Source of the DNA: Chloroflexota bacterium
GTDB taxonomy: Bacteria; Chloroflexota; Dehalococcoidia; Tepidiformales; Tepidiformaceae
Length of the DNA stretch: 64,000 bases
Assembly (NCBI GenBank): GCA_026705605.1
Contig: JAPPAK010000007.1
Span: 372,001-436,000 of the forward strand
Direction of reading: 5' to 3'
Made by a program: the position numbers and the translations under genes. The notes beneath the pieces are model-generated. The model was not told the DNA's origin, did not search any database, and was given only the letters and a program-made list of their open reading frames with translations. Shown here in pieces: positions 1 to 8,858 of the stretch. Within the stretch, counting starts at the first letter, position 1. Each line of letters starts with the position of its first letter.

Positions 1-1027
1 CGGCGACATCGTCGGGCATCTTGCGCCAGGCGATCGTGCCGGGTCGGGGGGAGTACGCGGCCGTGTGAACCTTATCGAAGCGCAAATCCTCGACCAGTTC
101 GAGCGTCTCCTCGAAGTCGGCTTCGGTCTCGCCGGGGTAGCCGACGATGACATCCGTGGTGATGCCGGCATCGGGCATGAGGGCACGCACCTCGGCCACT
201 TTTTCCAGGTACTCGGCCTTCGTGTAGCCGCGGCGCATCGAATCGAGCACGGCGTCGCTGCCGGACTGGACGGGCAGCGAGAAGCACTCCATGACCTTCG
301 GCAGCTCCGCGACGGCCTCGAGGATGCGGTGGGTCATGTCCTTCGGGTAGGAGGTGAGGAAGCGGATGCGGGCGAGGCGCTCGATGGCGGAAAGCTCGCG
401 CATCAGGTCGCCGAGGTCGGGGGTGTCGTCGAGGTCGTGGCCGTAGGCCTCGACCGTCTGGCCGAGCAGGGTCACCTCACGGACGTCGTTGGCGGCCAGG
501 TAGGCGACCTCGCGCACGATCTCGTCGATGGGACGGCTGCGCTCGCGTCCCCGGCGGTAGGGGACGATGCAGTAGGTGCAGAACTTGTCGCAGCCGTGGA
601 CGATGGGGACGTAGGCGGTGGGGCCCTCAGGGACGGCGAAGGTGGAGGGCCAGAACTCGCCGCCGAGGTCCTCGGCGGGGCCTTCGACCAGCTCCATGAT
701 GGGTTCGAACTGCTGCGGCCGGGCGAACACATCGACGAAGGGGAAGCGCTTCTCGAGGTCGCGGGTGCGCTGGCCGACCATGCAGCCCATGACCGCGATC
801 TTGAGGTCGGGGCGCTCCTCCTTGATGAGGCGCACGCGGCCAAGCTGGGAGTAGGCGCGGTCCTCGGCGTGCTGGCGCACGCTGCAGGTGTTGATGACGA
901 CGATGTCGGCGCCGGCGGCCTCGGGGGCGGGCTCCATGCCAAGGCGCGTGAAGCCGGCGGCCAGCTTCTCGCTGTCCGCGACGTTCATCTGGCAGCCGAC
1001 CGTCCAGAGGAAGTAGCGCTCCGTCAT
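1..1027 (-). CDS. miaB: tRNA-2-methylthio-N6-dimethylallyladenosine synthase MiaB (3' end outside window)
   Basis: Minus-strand translation MTERYFLWTVGCQMNVADSEKLAAGF...HGCDKFCTYCIVPYRRGRERSRP...; radical-SAM CxxxCxxC motif. Absent from the ORF track because it runs off the left edge; the +65..1105 ORF is its antisense. Confidence 0.95.
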   Translation of the reverse strand, partial: MTERYFLWTVGCQMNVADSEKLAAGFTRLGMEPAPEAAGADIVVINTCSVRQHAEDRAYSQLGRVRLIKEERPDLKIAVMGCMVGQRTRDLEKRFPFVDVFARPQQFEPIMELVEGPAEDLGGEFWPSTFAVPEGPTAYVPIVHGCDKFCTYCIVPYRRGRERSRPIDEIVREVAYLAANDVREVTLLGQTVEAYGHDLDDTPDLGDLMRELSAIERLARIRFLTSYPKDMTHRILEAVAELPKVMECFSLPVQSGSDAVLDSMRRGYTKAEYLEKVAEVRALMPDAGITTDVIVGYPGETEADFEETLELVEDLRFDKVHTAAYSPRPGTIAWRKMPDDVA

Positions 1028-1048
1028 GGGTGCTCCGGGGGTGCTGAG

Positions 1049-1140
1049 TGGCGGAGGGGGAGGGATTCGAACCCTCGACCGACGTTTCCACCGGTAAGCG
1101 CTTAGCAGGCGCCCGCACTAGGCCACTATGCGACCCCTCC
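1049..1140 (-). tRNA. tRNA-Ser (anticodon GCT), CCA encoded
   Basis: Minus strand GGAGGGGTCGCATAGTGG...CTGCTAAGC...GGTTCGAATCCCTCCCCCTCC-G-CCA; 7-bp acceptor stem, long variable arm, T-loop GTTCGAATC. Confidence 0.93.
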
Positions 1141-1227
1141 GCAGGCATTGTAGGCACGGGATTGCTTGCGCCACATCCCGCGTGTGACCTTCACCCCGCG
1201 ACCGGCGGCAGGTCCTACACTTGCGGC

Positions 1228-1833
1228 ATGGCGCCCGCGGTGGTCGTGGTCATCTTCACCGTGCTGGAGGGACGGCTCTCCGTGCTCCTGATCGAGCGCG
1301 CGGCGGAGCCCTGCCAGGGGGAGTGGGCGCTGCCGGGGGGGCTGCTCCAGGCGAATGAGACGCTCGACGGGGCAGCGAGCCGCAAGCTCCAGGACGAGAC
1401 CGGCCTGACGGACGTGTTCCTCGAGCAGCTCTACAGCTTTGACGCGACGGACGAGGGCAACGCGGACATCGTGGTGGCCTACTTCGCGCTGCTGCCGGCG
1501 GCGCAGGCGCGGCTCCGTCGCGAGCTGGAGTGGCGCCCAGCCTGGCGCGCCCTTCGGGACCTCGACGCGCTCGCGTTCGAGAACGAGCAGATCCTCGAAT
1601 ACGCGCGGGAGCGGCTGCGGAACAAGCTCGCCTACACGAACGTGGCCTACAGCTTCCTGCCCCGCCGCTTCACCCTGCGGGAGCTGCAGGGCGTGTACGA
1701 GGCGATCCTCGAAGAGCCGGTCGACAAGCGGAACTTCCGCCGTCGGATGGTCGGGCTCGGCATCGTGCAGGCGACGAACGAGACCCGCAAGGAAGGCGCT
1801 CACCGCCCCGCCCGCCTCTACGAATTCGTCTGA
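1228..1833 (+). CDS. Nudix-domain protein with C-terminal winged-helix region (NrtR-like transcriptional regulator)
   Basis: MAPAVVVVIFTVLEGRLSVLLIERAAEPCQGEWALPGGLLQANETLDGAASRKLQDETGL...; degenerate Nudix box (RK for RE, DE for EE) plus C-terminal FTLRELQGVYEAILEEPVDKRNFRRRMVGLGIV typical of NrtR-type proteins. Start chosen by TACACT-6nt-ATG. Confidence 0.82.
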   Translation: MAPAVVVVIFTVLEGRLSVLLIERAAEPCQGEWALPGGLLQANETLDGAASRKLQDETGLTDVFLEQLYSFDATDEGNADIVVAYFALLPAAQARLRRELEWRPAWRALRDLDALAFENEQILEYARERLRNKLAYTNVAYSFLPRRFTLRELQGVYEAILEEPVDKRNFRRRMVGLGIVQATNETRKEGAHRPARLYEFV

Positions 1834-1920
1834 GGCCGGCAGCGTTTTTTCTGAAGCCAGCGGCGTTCAAGCCACCGGAGGGGGAGGCGTAGAGAACAGG
1901 GGCAGCCGTGGCTGCAGGCA

Positions 1921-3018
1921 CTACGCGGGCGGCGGCCACTCGTCGCGCAGGGCTTCGTAGAAGGCATCGTCGACGCGGGCGCCGCGGTGGAGGCGGTTCT
2001 GGCGGGCGATCCCGGTGCGGGTCATGCCGACCTTCTCCATGACTCGCCAGGAGGCGGCGTTGCGGAGGTCGGTCGAAGCCTGGATCCGAGCAAGACCAGC
2101 CTTTCCGAAGCCAAAAGCGAGGATCGCGGTCGCGGCTTCCGTCACGAGGCCCTTGCCCCAGAGGGGTCGCGTGAGGCTGTACCCCATCTCGGCGGCACCA
2201 GGTCCGCAAGCGGACAGGCTGATGCCGCCGACCACGCGGTTCTCGTGGACGATGGCCCAGATCGGGGCCGTGTCGGGATCAGCGAGGACCGCCCGGGCCA
2301 CGTCGGCTTCGGCGCTGCGACGGGTGTAGGGCTGGGGAACGTCGAGATAGCGGGCCCACTCGGGGTCCTTCCCGTATTCGAAGACGGCGTCGACATCGGC
2401 CATACGGTAGGGGCGGAGGAGGAGTCGGTCGGTGCGGATTTCGGGCGGGCCTTCTGGGGCTGGCGCCGCGGTGGCCTGTTGGTCTGACGGCGACCAGCCG
2501 TCCCGGACGATCGAGTAGAGGACGTCGTCCACGTACTCGCCACGGATCGTGCGGTGACGGCGGAGGAAGCCCTCTCGCCGCATCCCGAGCTTCTCCATCA
2601 CCTTCCAGGAGGCCTCGTTGTCGACTACCGCGTAGGCGTAGATCCGGGCCAGGCCCAGCGAGTCGAACCCATACTGTAGGACGACGTTGGCAGCCTCGGT
2701 CACCAGGCCCTGCCCCCAGAGAGGCCGGGCGATCCCATAGCCGAGTTCAGCTGCGCCCGCCGCCGCAGGCATGAGGTTGACGAACCCCGAGACGCGACCC
2801 TCGTAGACGATCGCCCACCTCAGTTTCGCTCCTGCGTCGAGGAGGACTGCACCAGCCACGAACTCTTCCGCATCGCGTCGGGAGTAGGGCATGGGAACCT
2901 CAAGGTAGCGCCCCCACTCCGGGTCGGAGGAGAACGAGAACACATCGTCGACGTCGTCCGCGCGGAAGGGGCGCAGCAGCAGGCGCTCGGTGCGGATCTC
3001 GGGCGGGCGTTCGGTCAC
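1921..3018 (-). CDS. Tandem double-domain GNAT (RimJ/RimL-like) N-acetyltransferase
   Basis: Two full GNAT domains in one ORF, each beginning RTERLLLRPFR../RTDRLLLRPYR.. and containing the E(L/M)GY..RPLWG(Q/K)GLVTEA acetyl-CoA loop. Confidence 0.9.
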   Translation of the reverse strand: MTERPPEIRTERLLLRPFRADDVDDVFSFSSDPEWGRYLEVPMPYSRRDAEEFVAGAVLLDAGAKLRWAIVYEGRVSGFVNLMPAAAGAAELGYGIARPLWGQGLVTEAANVVLQYGFDSLGLARIYAYAVVDNEASWKVMEKLGMRREGFLRRHRTIRGEYVDDVLYSIVRDGWSPSDQQATAAPAPEGPPEIRTDRLLLRPYRMADVDAVFEYGKDPEWARYLDVPQPYTRRSAEADVARAVLADPDTAPIWAIVHENRVVGGISLSACGPGAAEMGYSLTRPLWGKGLVTEAATAILAFGFGKAGLARIQASTDLRNAASWRVMEKVGMTRTGIARQNRLHRGARVDDAFYEALRDEWPPPA

Positions 3019-3025
3019 GACTTCG

Positions 3026-4147
3026 TCACCCGCGGGGCTCCGGCGGTGACCACTCCTCGCGGAGGATGGAGCAGAAGATGTCGTCCACGTATTCGCCGCG
3101 TATCAGGCGATGGCGGCGCAGGAGGCCCTCACGCTTCATGCCGAGCTTCTCCAGGACGCGCAGCGAGGCCGCGTTGGTAGAGACCGCATAGGCGAAGATA
3201 CGGACGAGGCCCAGTGACTCGAAGCCGTAGGCGAGGGCGGCCCTCGCAGCCTCCGTCGCCAGTCCCTGCCCCCAGACCGGTCGAGCGAGGGCGTAGCCCA
3301 ACTCGGCTACGCCCTCGGGCCCGGGCGTGAGGTCCAAGTTCCCCGCTACACGTCCCTCGTGGACAAGTGCCCAGCGCAGGTTGTCCTCCGGATCGGTGAG
3401 GACCACGCGAGCCACGAACTTCTCGGCGTCGCGCGGGGTGTAGGGGGCGGGAACCTGGATGTAGCGGCCCCACTCCGGGTCTGAGGCGTTGGCGAACATG
3501 TCGTCGACATCGGCCATCCCGAAGGGGCGTAGCAACAGGCGGCGCGTGCGGAGCTCCGGTGGGCCTGCGTCCGCGGGCGGCTGAGGGGCCTGCTGTTCGG
3601 CCGGCGACCAGTTGTCCCTCAGGAGTTCGTAGAAGACCGAGTCGACGCGGTTTCCATTGACGAGGCGGTCCCTGTGCGCCACCCCGATGCGCTCCATCCC
3701 CAGTTTCTCCATGACCCGCCACGAGGCGGCGTTACGGATATCGGCAAAGGCCTGGATACGGACAAGACCGAGCTCCTCGAAGGCGTGCGCGATGACGGCC
3801 AGCCCTGCCTCGGTCGTGAAGCCCTGCCCCCAGAGCGGGCGGGCGATGCTATAGCCCAGCTCGGCAACCCCGGGACGCCGGATGGTCAGGCTGACGCCAC
3901 CGGACACTCGGCCGTCGTGGACGACCGCCCACTCGAACCGCTTCTCGCCATCGACGAGGATGCACCCCGCCACGAACTCCTCGGCGTCGCGCCGGGTGTA
4001 GGGGTCCGGGACGGGCAGGTAGCGGGACCACTCCGGGTTCGAGGCGTAGGCGAACACGTCGTCGACGTCGCCGCTGCGGAAGGGGCGAAGGAGAAGGCGC
4101 TCGGTGCGAAGTTCGGGGATGGCTTCCATCGATTGAGTATTCGGCAT
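3026..4147 (-). CDS. Tandem double-domain GNAT (RimJ/RimL-like) N-acetyltransferase
   Basis: Two GNAT domains (RTERLLLRPFRSGDVDD.., RTRRLLLRPFGMADVDD..); paralogous to the neighbour 7 nt downstream. Confidence 0.9.
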   Translation of the reverse strand: MPNTQSMEAIPELRTERLLLRPFRSGDVDDVFAYASNPEWSRYLPVPDPYTRRDAEEFVAGCILVDGEKRFEWAVVHDGRVSGGVSLTIRRPGVAELGYSIARPLWGQGFTTEAGLAVIAHAFEELGLVRIQAFADIRNAASWRVMEKLGMERIGVAHRDRLVNGNRVDSVFYELLRDNWSPAEQQAPQPPADAGPPELRTRRLLLRPFGMADVDDMFANASDPEWGRYIQVPAPYTPRDAEKFVARVVLTDPEDNLRWALVHEGRVAGNLDLTPGPEGVAELGYALARPVWGQGLATEAARAALAYGFESLGLVRIFAYAVSTNAASLRVLEKLGMKREGLLRRHRLIRGEYVDDIFCSILREEWSPPEPRG

Positions 4148-4210
4148 CGATGGGCTTTACGCGAGGATACGGCGGTGCTGCGGTATCCTTGAGGGACGAG
4201 GCCACAGGCC

Positions 4211-4474
4211 GTGCACCCCTACGTCGCACAGTTCACGATGACGTTTCTCACGATCCTGACGTGGGCGATCGTGGCGCGCGCGCTCATCAGCTTCCTGCCG
4301 ATCGACCAGGGCAGCACGATCTACCAGGTACTGTTCCGGATCACGGAACCAGTGATCGACCCGATCCGGCGGGTGCTACCGAGCACGGGGATGCTGGACC
4401 TGAGCCCGCTCGCGGCGATCCTGCTGCTGATCGTGCTCCAGCAGATGGTGATCAGGCTCTCGGAGATCGGCTAG
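4211..4474 (+). CDS. YggT family integral membrane protein
   Basis: MHPYVAQFTMTFLTILTWAIVARALISFLPIDQGSTIYQVLFRITEPVIDPIRRVLPS...; GTG start. Confidence 0.88.
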   Translation: MHPYVAQFTMTFLTILTWAIVARALISFLPIDQGSTIYQVLFRITEPVIDPIRRVLPSTGMLDLSPLAAILLLIVLQQMVIRLSEIG

Positions 4475-4483
4475 GGCCGCGGA

Positions 4484-4843
4484 TCAGGCGGCGATTGCTT
4501 CCTTCGCGCGCTCGGCAACCCTGGCGAAGGCATCGGGCCGCGTGACGGCGAGATGCGCGAGCATCTTGCGGTCGAGCTCGATGCCGGCCCGCTTCAGGCC
4601 GTTCATGAGGCGCGAGTAGCTGAGGCCCTCACGACGGGCGGCGGCGTTGATGCGGATGATCCAGAGGCGGCGGAAGTCGCCCTTGCGGGTGCGGCGGTCC
4701 TCGTAGCTGTAGCGGAGGGCGTGCATGACGCTCTCGTTGGCACGGCGGAAGACGCGGTGGCGCTGGCCGTGGTGGCCCCTGGCCAGCGCGATGATCTTCT
4801 TGTGGCGGCGGTGCGAGGTAACACCGCGCTTCACTCGACTCAT
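4484..4843 (-). CDS. rplT: 50S ribosomal protein L20
   Basis: [70 protein letters not shown]... Confidence 0.98.
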   Translation of the reverse strand: MSRVKRGVTSHRRHKKIIALARGHHGQRHRVFRRANESVMHALRYSYEDRRTRKGDFRRLWIIRINAAARREGLSYSRLMNGLKRAGIELDRKMLAHLAVTRPDAFARVAERAKEAIAA

Positions 4844-4895
4844 TCGGTGGGCTCCTCCGTGAAACCCGGCCTTCCTGGCCAGGCGAGCAGGGTGG

Positions 4896-5090
4896 TTACT
4901 TGACCAGCATCTCGCGGATGGTCCGCGACTGCGACGCAGAAACGGGAACGGTTCGGCCGTATTTCACGCGGACGGGCTTGCGCTTCTTCCGGCGAAACTT
5001 CTGGCGATTGCCGTACATCCGCATGATCTTCCCACCGCCGGTTACGCGAAAGCGCGAGGCGGCGCCCTTGTGGGTCTTGATCTTTGGCAC
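4896..5090 (-). CDS. rpmI: 50S ribosomal protein L35
   Basis: [51 protein letters not shown]... Confidence 0.98.
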   Translation of the reverse strand: MPKIKTHKGAASRFRVTGGGKIMRMYGNRQKFRRKKRKPVRVKYGRTVPVSASQSRTIREMLVK

Positions 5091-5093
5091 TGG

Positions 5094-5765
5094 CTAGTCC
5101 CCGGACGCGCCCGCGGTTACCGGTTCTCCGCTCTCGCCCTCAGGCTCTTCCCCTGCCGGAGCGGCCCCGTTCTGGGCCTCCGCTTCGGCCTGGGCGGCAC
5201 GATCCCGAGCCGCGATCCCGCGCTTGTCCGGGATCAGGATCATCGACATGTGCCGGCCTTCGAGCGCTGCGTCCTTCTCCTTCGTCGCTACATCTTCGAG
5301 GTTGTCGAAGATACGATCGAGGAGGTTCTTGCCGATCTGGGGATGGGTGATCTCCCGGCCCCGGAACATGACCGTCACCTTCACCTTGTCGCCCTGGCGC
5401 AGCAGCTTCTCGACGGTGCGCGTCTTGAAGTCGATGTCGTGCACGTCGATCTTCGGCTTCATGCGCACTTCACGCAGGCGGGTCTTGGCCTGGTGCTTGC
5501 GCGCCTCGCTCTCCTTCTTCGACTGCTCGTACTTGAAGCGGCCGAAGTCCATGAGGCGGGCGACGGGGGGTGTGGCCTGGCCGGAGACCTCGACGAGGTC
5601 GACGTCACGCTCGCGGGCCATGGCGATTGCATCTGCGGTTGGGAGCACGCCTACCTGCTGACCCTCTTCGTCGATAACCCGCACTTCGGGAACGCGGATG
5701 CGCTCGTTAATGCGCGGCTGCGGCGGCGGTGGCTTAGGCGGAACCTTCGAGCGTCGTTTTCTCAA
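5094..5765 (-). CDS. infC: Translation initiation factor IF-3 (probable TTG start at 5765; ATG at 5807 is the alternative)
   Basis: ...PRINERIRVPEVRVIDEEGQQVGVLPTADAIAMARERDVDLVEVSGQATPPVARLMDFGRFKYEQSKK...; operon order infC-rpmI-rplT. Start is discussed in findings. Confidence 0.93.
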   Translation of the reverse strand: MRKRRSKVPPKPPPPQPRINERIRVPEVRVIDEEGQQVGVLPTADAIAMARERDVDLVEVSGQATPPVARLMDFGRFKYEQSKKESEARKHQAKTRLREVRMKPKIDVHDIDFKTRTVEKLLRQGDKVKVTVMFRGREITHPQIGKNLLDRIFDNLEDVATKEKDAALEGRHMSMILIPDKRGIAARDRAAQAEAEAQNGAAPAGEEPEGESGEPVTAGASGD

Positions 5766-5852
5766 GCTGCTCCCCGTCAGACGTGCGGTGGATGATAGCA
5801 CCCCCATTATCGCGCTGTATATCGGAACGGCCCGGCGCTCTACCATGCCTCT

Positions 5853-6731
5853 ATGGCGCCCGTGCGACGAGCGGTCATCCTCGCGGCCGGGCTCGGCACG
5901 CGCATGCTGCCAGCCACCAAGTCCGTGCCCAAGGAGATGCTGCCGGTCGTCGACCGGCCCATCATCCAGTACGCGGTGGAGGAAGCGGTGGCGGCCGGGG
6001 TCGAGGAGATCGTGATCGTGCTCGCGCCCGACCGTGTCGCCATCCGCGAGCACTTCGGCGGCGGGTCGCGCATCGAGGCGATCGCCCGTGAGCGGGGCGA
6101 CACCGCCCTTGCCGAGCGAGTGCTGGCGCCGGAGCAACTGGCGGCGTTCACGTTCGTCGAGCAGCGGGAGCCGCTGGGGACGGGTCACGCCGTCCAGCAG
6201 GCGCAGCCGTACCTCGAAGGCGAACCGTTCGCGCTGCTGTTCCCGGACGACATCATCCTGGGGAAGACGCCCTGCACGGCCCAGCTCGCAGCGGCCTACG
6301 AAGGCTGTGGAGCCGCAACCGCGATCGCGGTGCAGCAGGTCACGCCGGAGCAGATCCCGCAGTACGGCATCGTCGACCCGGACGGCCCCGGCAACCCGGT
6401 CCGCCTGCGCGGCATCGTAGAAAAGCCGTCGGCGAGCGAGGCGCCGTCCGACCTGGGCGTGGTAGGACGCTACGTGCTCGGCCCCTCCATCTTCGACCAG
6501 CTCGAGACGCTGGAACCGGGCGCGGGCGGCGAGCTGCAGCTCACCGACGCGATCGCCGGGCAAATCGCGGCGGGCGAGCCCGTGTGCGCCTGCCGCTTCG
6601 AGGGGCGTCGCTACGACGCCGGCCGTCCCGCGGGGGCGATCGCCGCCGCGGTCGCCGCCGCCATCGACCGCGAGGAGATCCGCACGGACCTTCTCGCCCA
6701 CCTCACCGCCCTCATGCGAACGGAGCAGTAG
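5853..6731 (+). CDS. galU: UTP-glucose-1-phosphate uridylyltransferase
   Basis: MAPVRRAVILAAGLGTRMLPATKSVPKEMLPVVDRPIIQYAVEEAVAAG... Confidence 0.95.
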   Translation: MAPVRRAVILAAGLGTRMLPATKSVPKEMLPVVDRPIIQYAVEEAVAAGVEEIVIVLAPDRVAIREHFGGGSRIEAIARERGDTALAERVLAPEQLAAFTFVEQREPLGTGHAVQQAQPYLEGEPFALLFPDDIILGKTPCTAQLAAAYEGCGAATAIAVQQVTPEQIPQYGIVDPDGPGNPVRLRGIVEKPSASEAPSDLGVVGRYVLGPSIFDQLETLEPGAGGELQLTDAIAGQIAAGEPVCACRFEGRRYDAGRPAGAIAAAVAAAIDREEIRTDLLAHLTALMRTEQ

Positions 6732-6733
6732 CC

Positions 6734-8089
6734 ATGCGCATCCTGACCATCGGGTACTCCCTGCCGAACCAGATTGTGGACAACCACACGATCCTGAACT
6801 CGCCGAGCTTCACGGATTACGACGCGGTCTTCATCGACCCGGAGGCGATCACGACGGCTGTCCAGCAGCTGCTCGACGGGGAGCGCCCCTTCAACGCGCA
6901 GGACGGGCGTCCGGTGGTGAACGGGGCGACGACGGCGACGCAGCTCTCCGCCGCCGACCAGCTGACGCGGCGCTCGGAGGAGGCCAGGCGTTTCCTGGAA
7001 CAGGGGGGCACAATCTTCGTCATCGGGCGCCCGAACGCGGTGTTGCCCGGGGTTGTCGGCTTCGAGGGGTTCGACCGCTACAGCTGGCTGCCCGCGCCCA
7101 AGGGCGCGAGCTGGAACCCGCCCCACATCCGGGCCGGAGAGGGGAAGACCGTCCGCATCGCCGACGACCGCCATCCGCTGAGCCCGGTGCTGCGCGAACA
7201 CCGCCGCCACCTCTCCTACCGGGCCGTGCTCGACCAGGCCATCGGGACGAGGGGCCACGAGGGGCACGTGATTGCCACCGGCGGATCGAACATGCCCATC
7301 GCCGCCGAGTTCCCGGTGCTGGCGGGGCGTGTCGTGGTAACGCCCATGTTCGCCACCGTGACGGGCACCGCGCGCACCAAGCTCGCCCAGTCGCTCGTCG
7401 ACGCAATGACGGAAGTGGCCTCGGGGGCCGTGTCGGAGGATGCGCCCGGGTGGTCGCGCACTCACGCCCTTCCCGGCTCGGAGCAGATCGAGGCGGAGTT
7501 GGAGGAAGCGGCCGAAGCCGAGTCGGCGGCCGCCTCGAGGGCAGCAGCGGTGCGGGAGCGGCTCAACGCCCTCACGTCCCACCGCCGCCTGCTGTGGGCC
7601 ACCGGCCCGGCGTTCGCGACCGCCGTGGAGGAGGCGCTTGCGCTCCTGGGACTGAACGCGACCGAAGCCGACGAAGGCCTCGCAGTTACGGAGGGGGAGC
7701 ACACCGCCCTCGTGGAAGTCGAGAGCTCGCGCGAGGACGTCGCGGAGTGGCCCTACGTGCGGCTGCAGCGCCGCCTGGAGCGGCACCTGCTGGATGAGGG
7801 CGAGCAGCTCCGCGGCATCATCGTGGCGAACGGCAAGCGGCACATCACGCCTTCGGCGCGACGCGGTCAGCTCACGGACGCCCTTCGCATCGCCTGCGAG
7901 AACTACGGGTACGCGCTCGTCACGGGCGAGACGCTCTTCGCGCTCGTGCAGCGCGCGCTGGGAACCGACGCCGAGGGCGCCACGCCCTTCGAGGCAGCGG
8001 GCCGGCGGCTCCTCTTCGGTAACGGCCTGGTCACGACGGAGCAGGCGGTCGGCGAGGCGGAAGAGGAGAGCGACGCCAGCATCTTCTAG
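6734..8089 (+). CDS. Uncharacterised protein: N-terminal alpha/beta region, central coiled coil, C-terminal candidate restriction-endonuclease-like (PD-(D/E)XK-like) domain
   Basis: MRILTIGYSLPNQIVDNHTILNSPSF...; C-terminal LLWATGPAFATAVEEALALLGLNA...HTALVEVESS...QLRGIIVANGKRHITPSARR...LVTGETLFALVQRA. ATG 6734 lies 2 nt after the galU stop. Confidence 0.6.
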   Translation: MRILTIGYSLPNQIVDNHTILNSPSFTDYDAVFIDPEAITTAVQQLLDGERPFNAQDGRPVVNGATTATQLSAADQLTRRSEEARRFLEQGGTIFVIGRPNAVLPGVVGFEGFDRYSWLPAPKGASWNPPHIRAGEGKTVRIADDRHPLSPVLREHRRHLSYRAVLDQAIGTRGHEGHVIATGGSNMPIAAEFPVLAGRVVVTPMFATVTGTARTKLAQSLVDAMTEVASGAVSEDAPGWSRTHALPGSEQIEAELEEAAEAESAAASRAAAVRERLNALTSHRRLLWATGPAFATAVEEALALLGLNATEADEGLAVTEGEHTALVEVESSREDVAEWPYVRLQRRLERHLLDEGEQLRGIIVANGKRHITPSARRGQLTDALRIACENYGYALVTGETLFALVQRALGTDAEGATPFEAAGRRLLFGNGLVTTEQAVGEAEEESDASIF

Positions 8090-8105
8090 GCATCCGGCCT
8101 GCTGC

Positions 8106-8555
8106 CTACCCGGACAGGACCGAACTCTCCCATGCGTCTACGTCCAGGGGGTCGAGCCGTGTGACCCCGGGCAGCCGGTCGAAGTCCCGATCGGCGGAGA
8201 TGATGCGCTCGACGCCCAGGCGTTGCATCACGGCCGCGTGCAGCAAGTCCCTGGCGCCGATTCCCGGATGATCGTCTGCGAAAGCCGAGGCCACGCGAAT
8301 GTCCGAGACGTGGACCGGTTCGATCCGGTTTCTCATGACCTCGGCGAACATCGAGAGTACCTCTCTCCCGAGGCTCCATCGGTCGGAGGAGAGGTAGCGG
8401 TGCATGAGTTCCTGCAGGACCTCGACATCGGTGACGAAGGCGCGCGGCTGGCGAGCGGCCAGGTCCATGACTCGCAGGCAGGGGGCCTTCTGCTGGTGGA
8501 CCCCACCTGAAGCGTAGATGGGAACGTTGGTGTCAAGAAAGGCCACCGGGCTCAT
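8106..8555 (-). CDS. PIN-domain ribonuclease toxin (VapC-like)
   Basis: MSPVAFLDTNVPIYASGG...VLQELMHRYL...GIGARDLLHAAVMQRLGVERIISADRDFDRLPGV; PIN acidic residues; overlaps the upstream RHH gene. Confidence 0.88.
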   Translation of the reverse strand: MSPVAFLDTNVPIYASGGVHQQKAPCLRVMDLAARQPRAFVTDVEVLQELMHRYLSSDRWSLGREVLSMFAEVMRNRIEPVHVSDIRVASAFADDHPGIGARDLLHAAVMQRLGVERIISADRDFDRLPGVTRLDPLDVDAWESSVLSG

Positions 8556-8784
8556 AGGTCTCCTCAAGCTCCCGCGACAGCGTTTCAGGATCCGGAGGAT
8601 CCTCGACCTCCAGCTGGGCCATGCGTTCCACCGCGGCGAGGCGGCGGGCACGCATGACCTCCTCCCAGGCGTCGTCGATCAGGCGACGTACCACCTCGGA
8701 GATGGGGACACCCTCAGCCTCGCCCAGTTCCTCCAGGCGTTGCTTCCGTTCGTCGTCGAGCCGTACTTCCAGGCGCGCTGGCAT
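8533..8784 (-). CDS. Ribbon-helix-helix antitoxin (VapB-like)
   Basis: MPARLEVRLDDERKQRLEELGEAEGVPISEVVRRLIDDAWEEVM...; 5' partner overlapping the PIN gene by 23 nt. Confidence 0.85.
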   Translation of the reverse strand: MPARLEVRLDDERKQRLEELGEAEGVPISEVVRRLIDDAWEEVMRARRLAAVERMAQLEVEDPPDPETLSRELEETYEPGGLS

Positions 8785-8794
8785 TGTGCCGCTC

Positions 8795-8844
8795 CCGTAC
8801 GGAAGGTGCCGTACGGCTACCAGTGTACGGTAAGATTCTTACGG
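8795..8844. promoter_or_regulatory. Four-copy operator array, exact 14-bp period, upstream of vapB
   Basis: CCGTACGG 8795-8802, CCGTACGG 8809-8816, GTGTACGG 8823-8830, TCTTACGG 8837-8844; minus-strand -10 TACACT at 8827-8822 overlaps copy 3. Confidence 0.7.
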
Positions 8845-8858
8845 CAGAAAGGGGTCGG

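Noticed and set aside
65-1105. 346-aa + strand ORF
   Set aside because: Antisense of miaB and tRNA-Ser; the minus strand encodes canonical MiaB, and this ORF has no recognisable motif.
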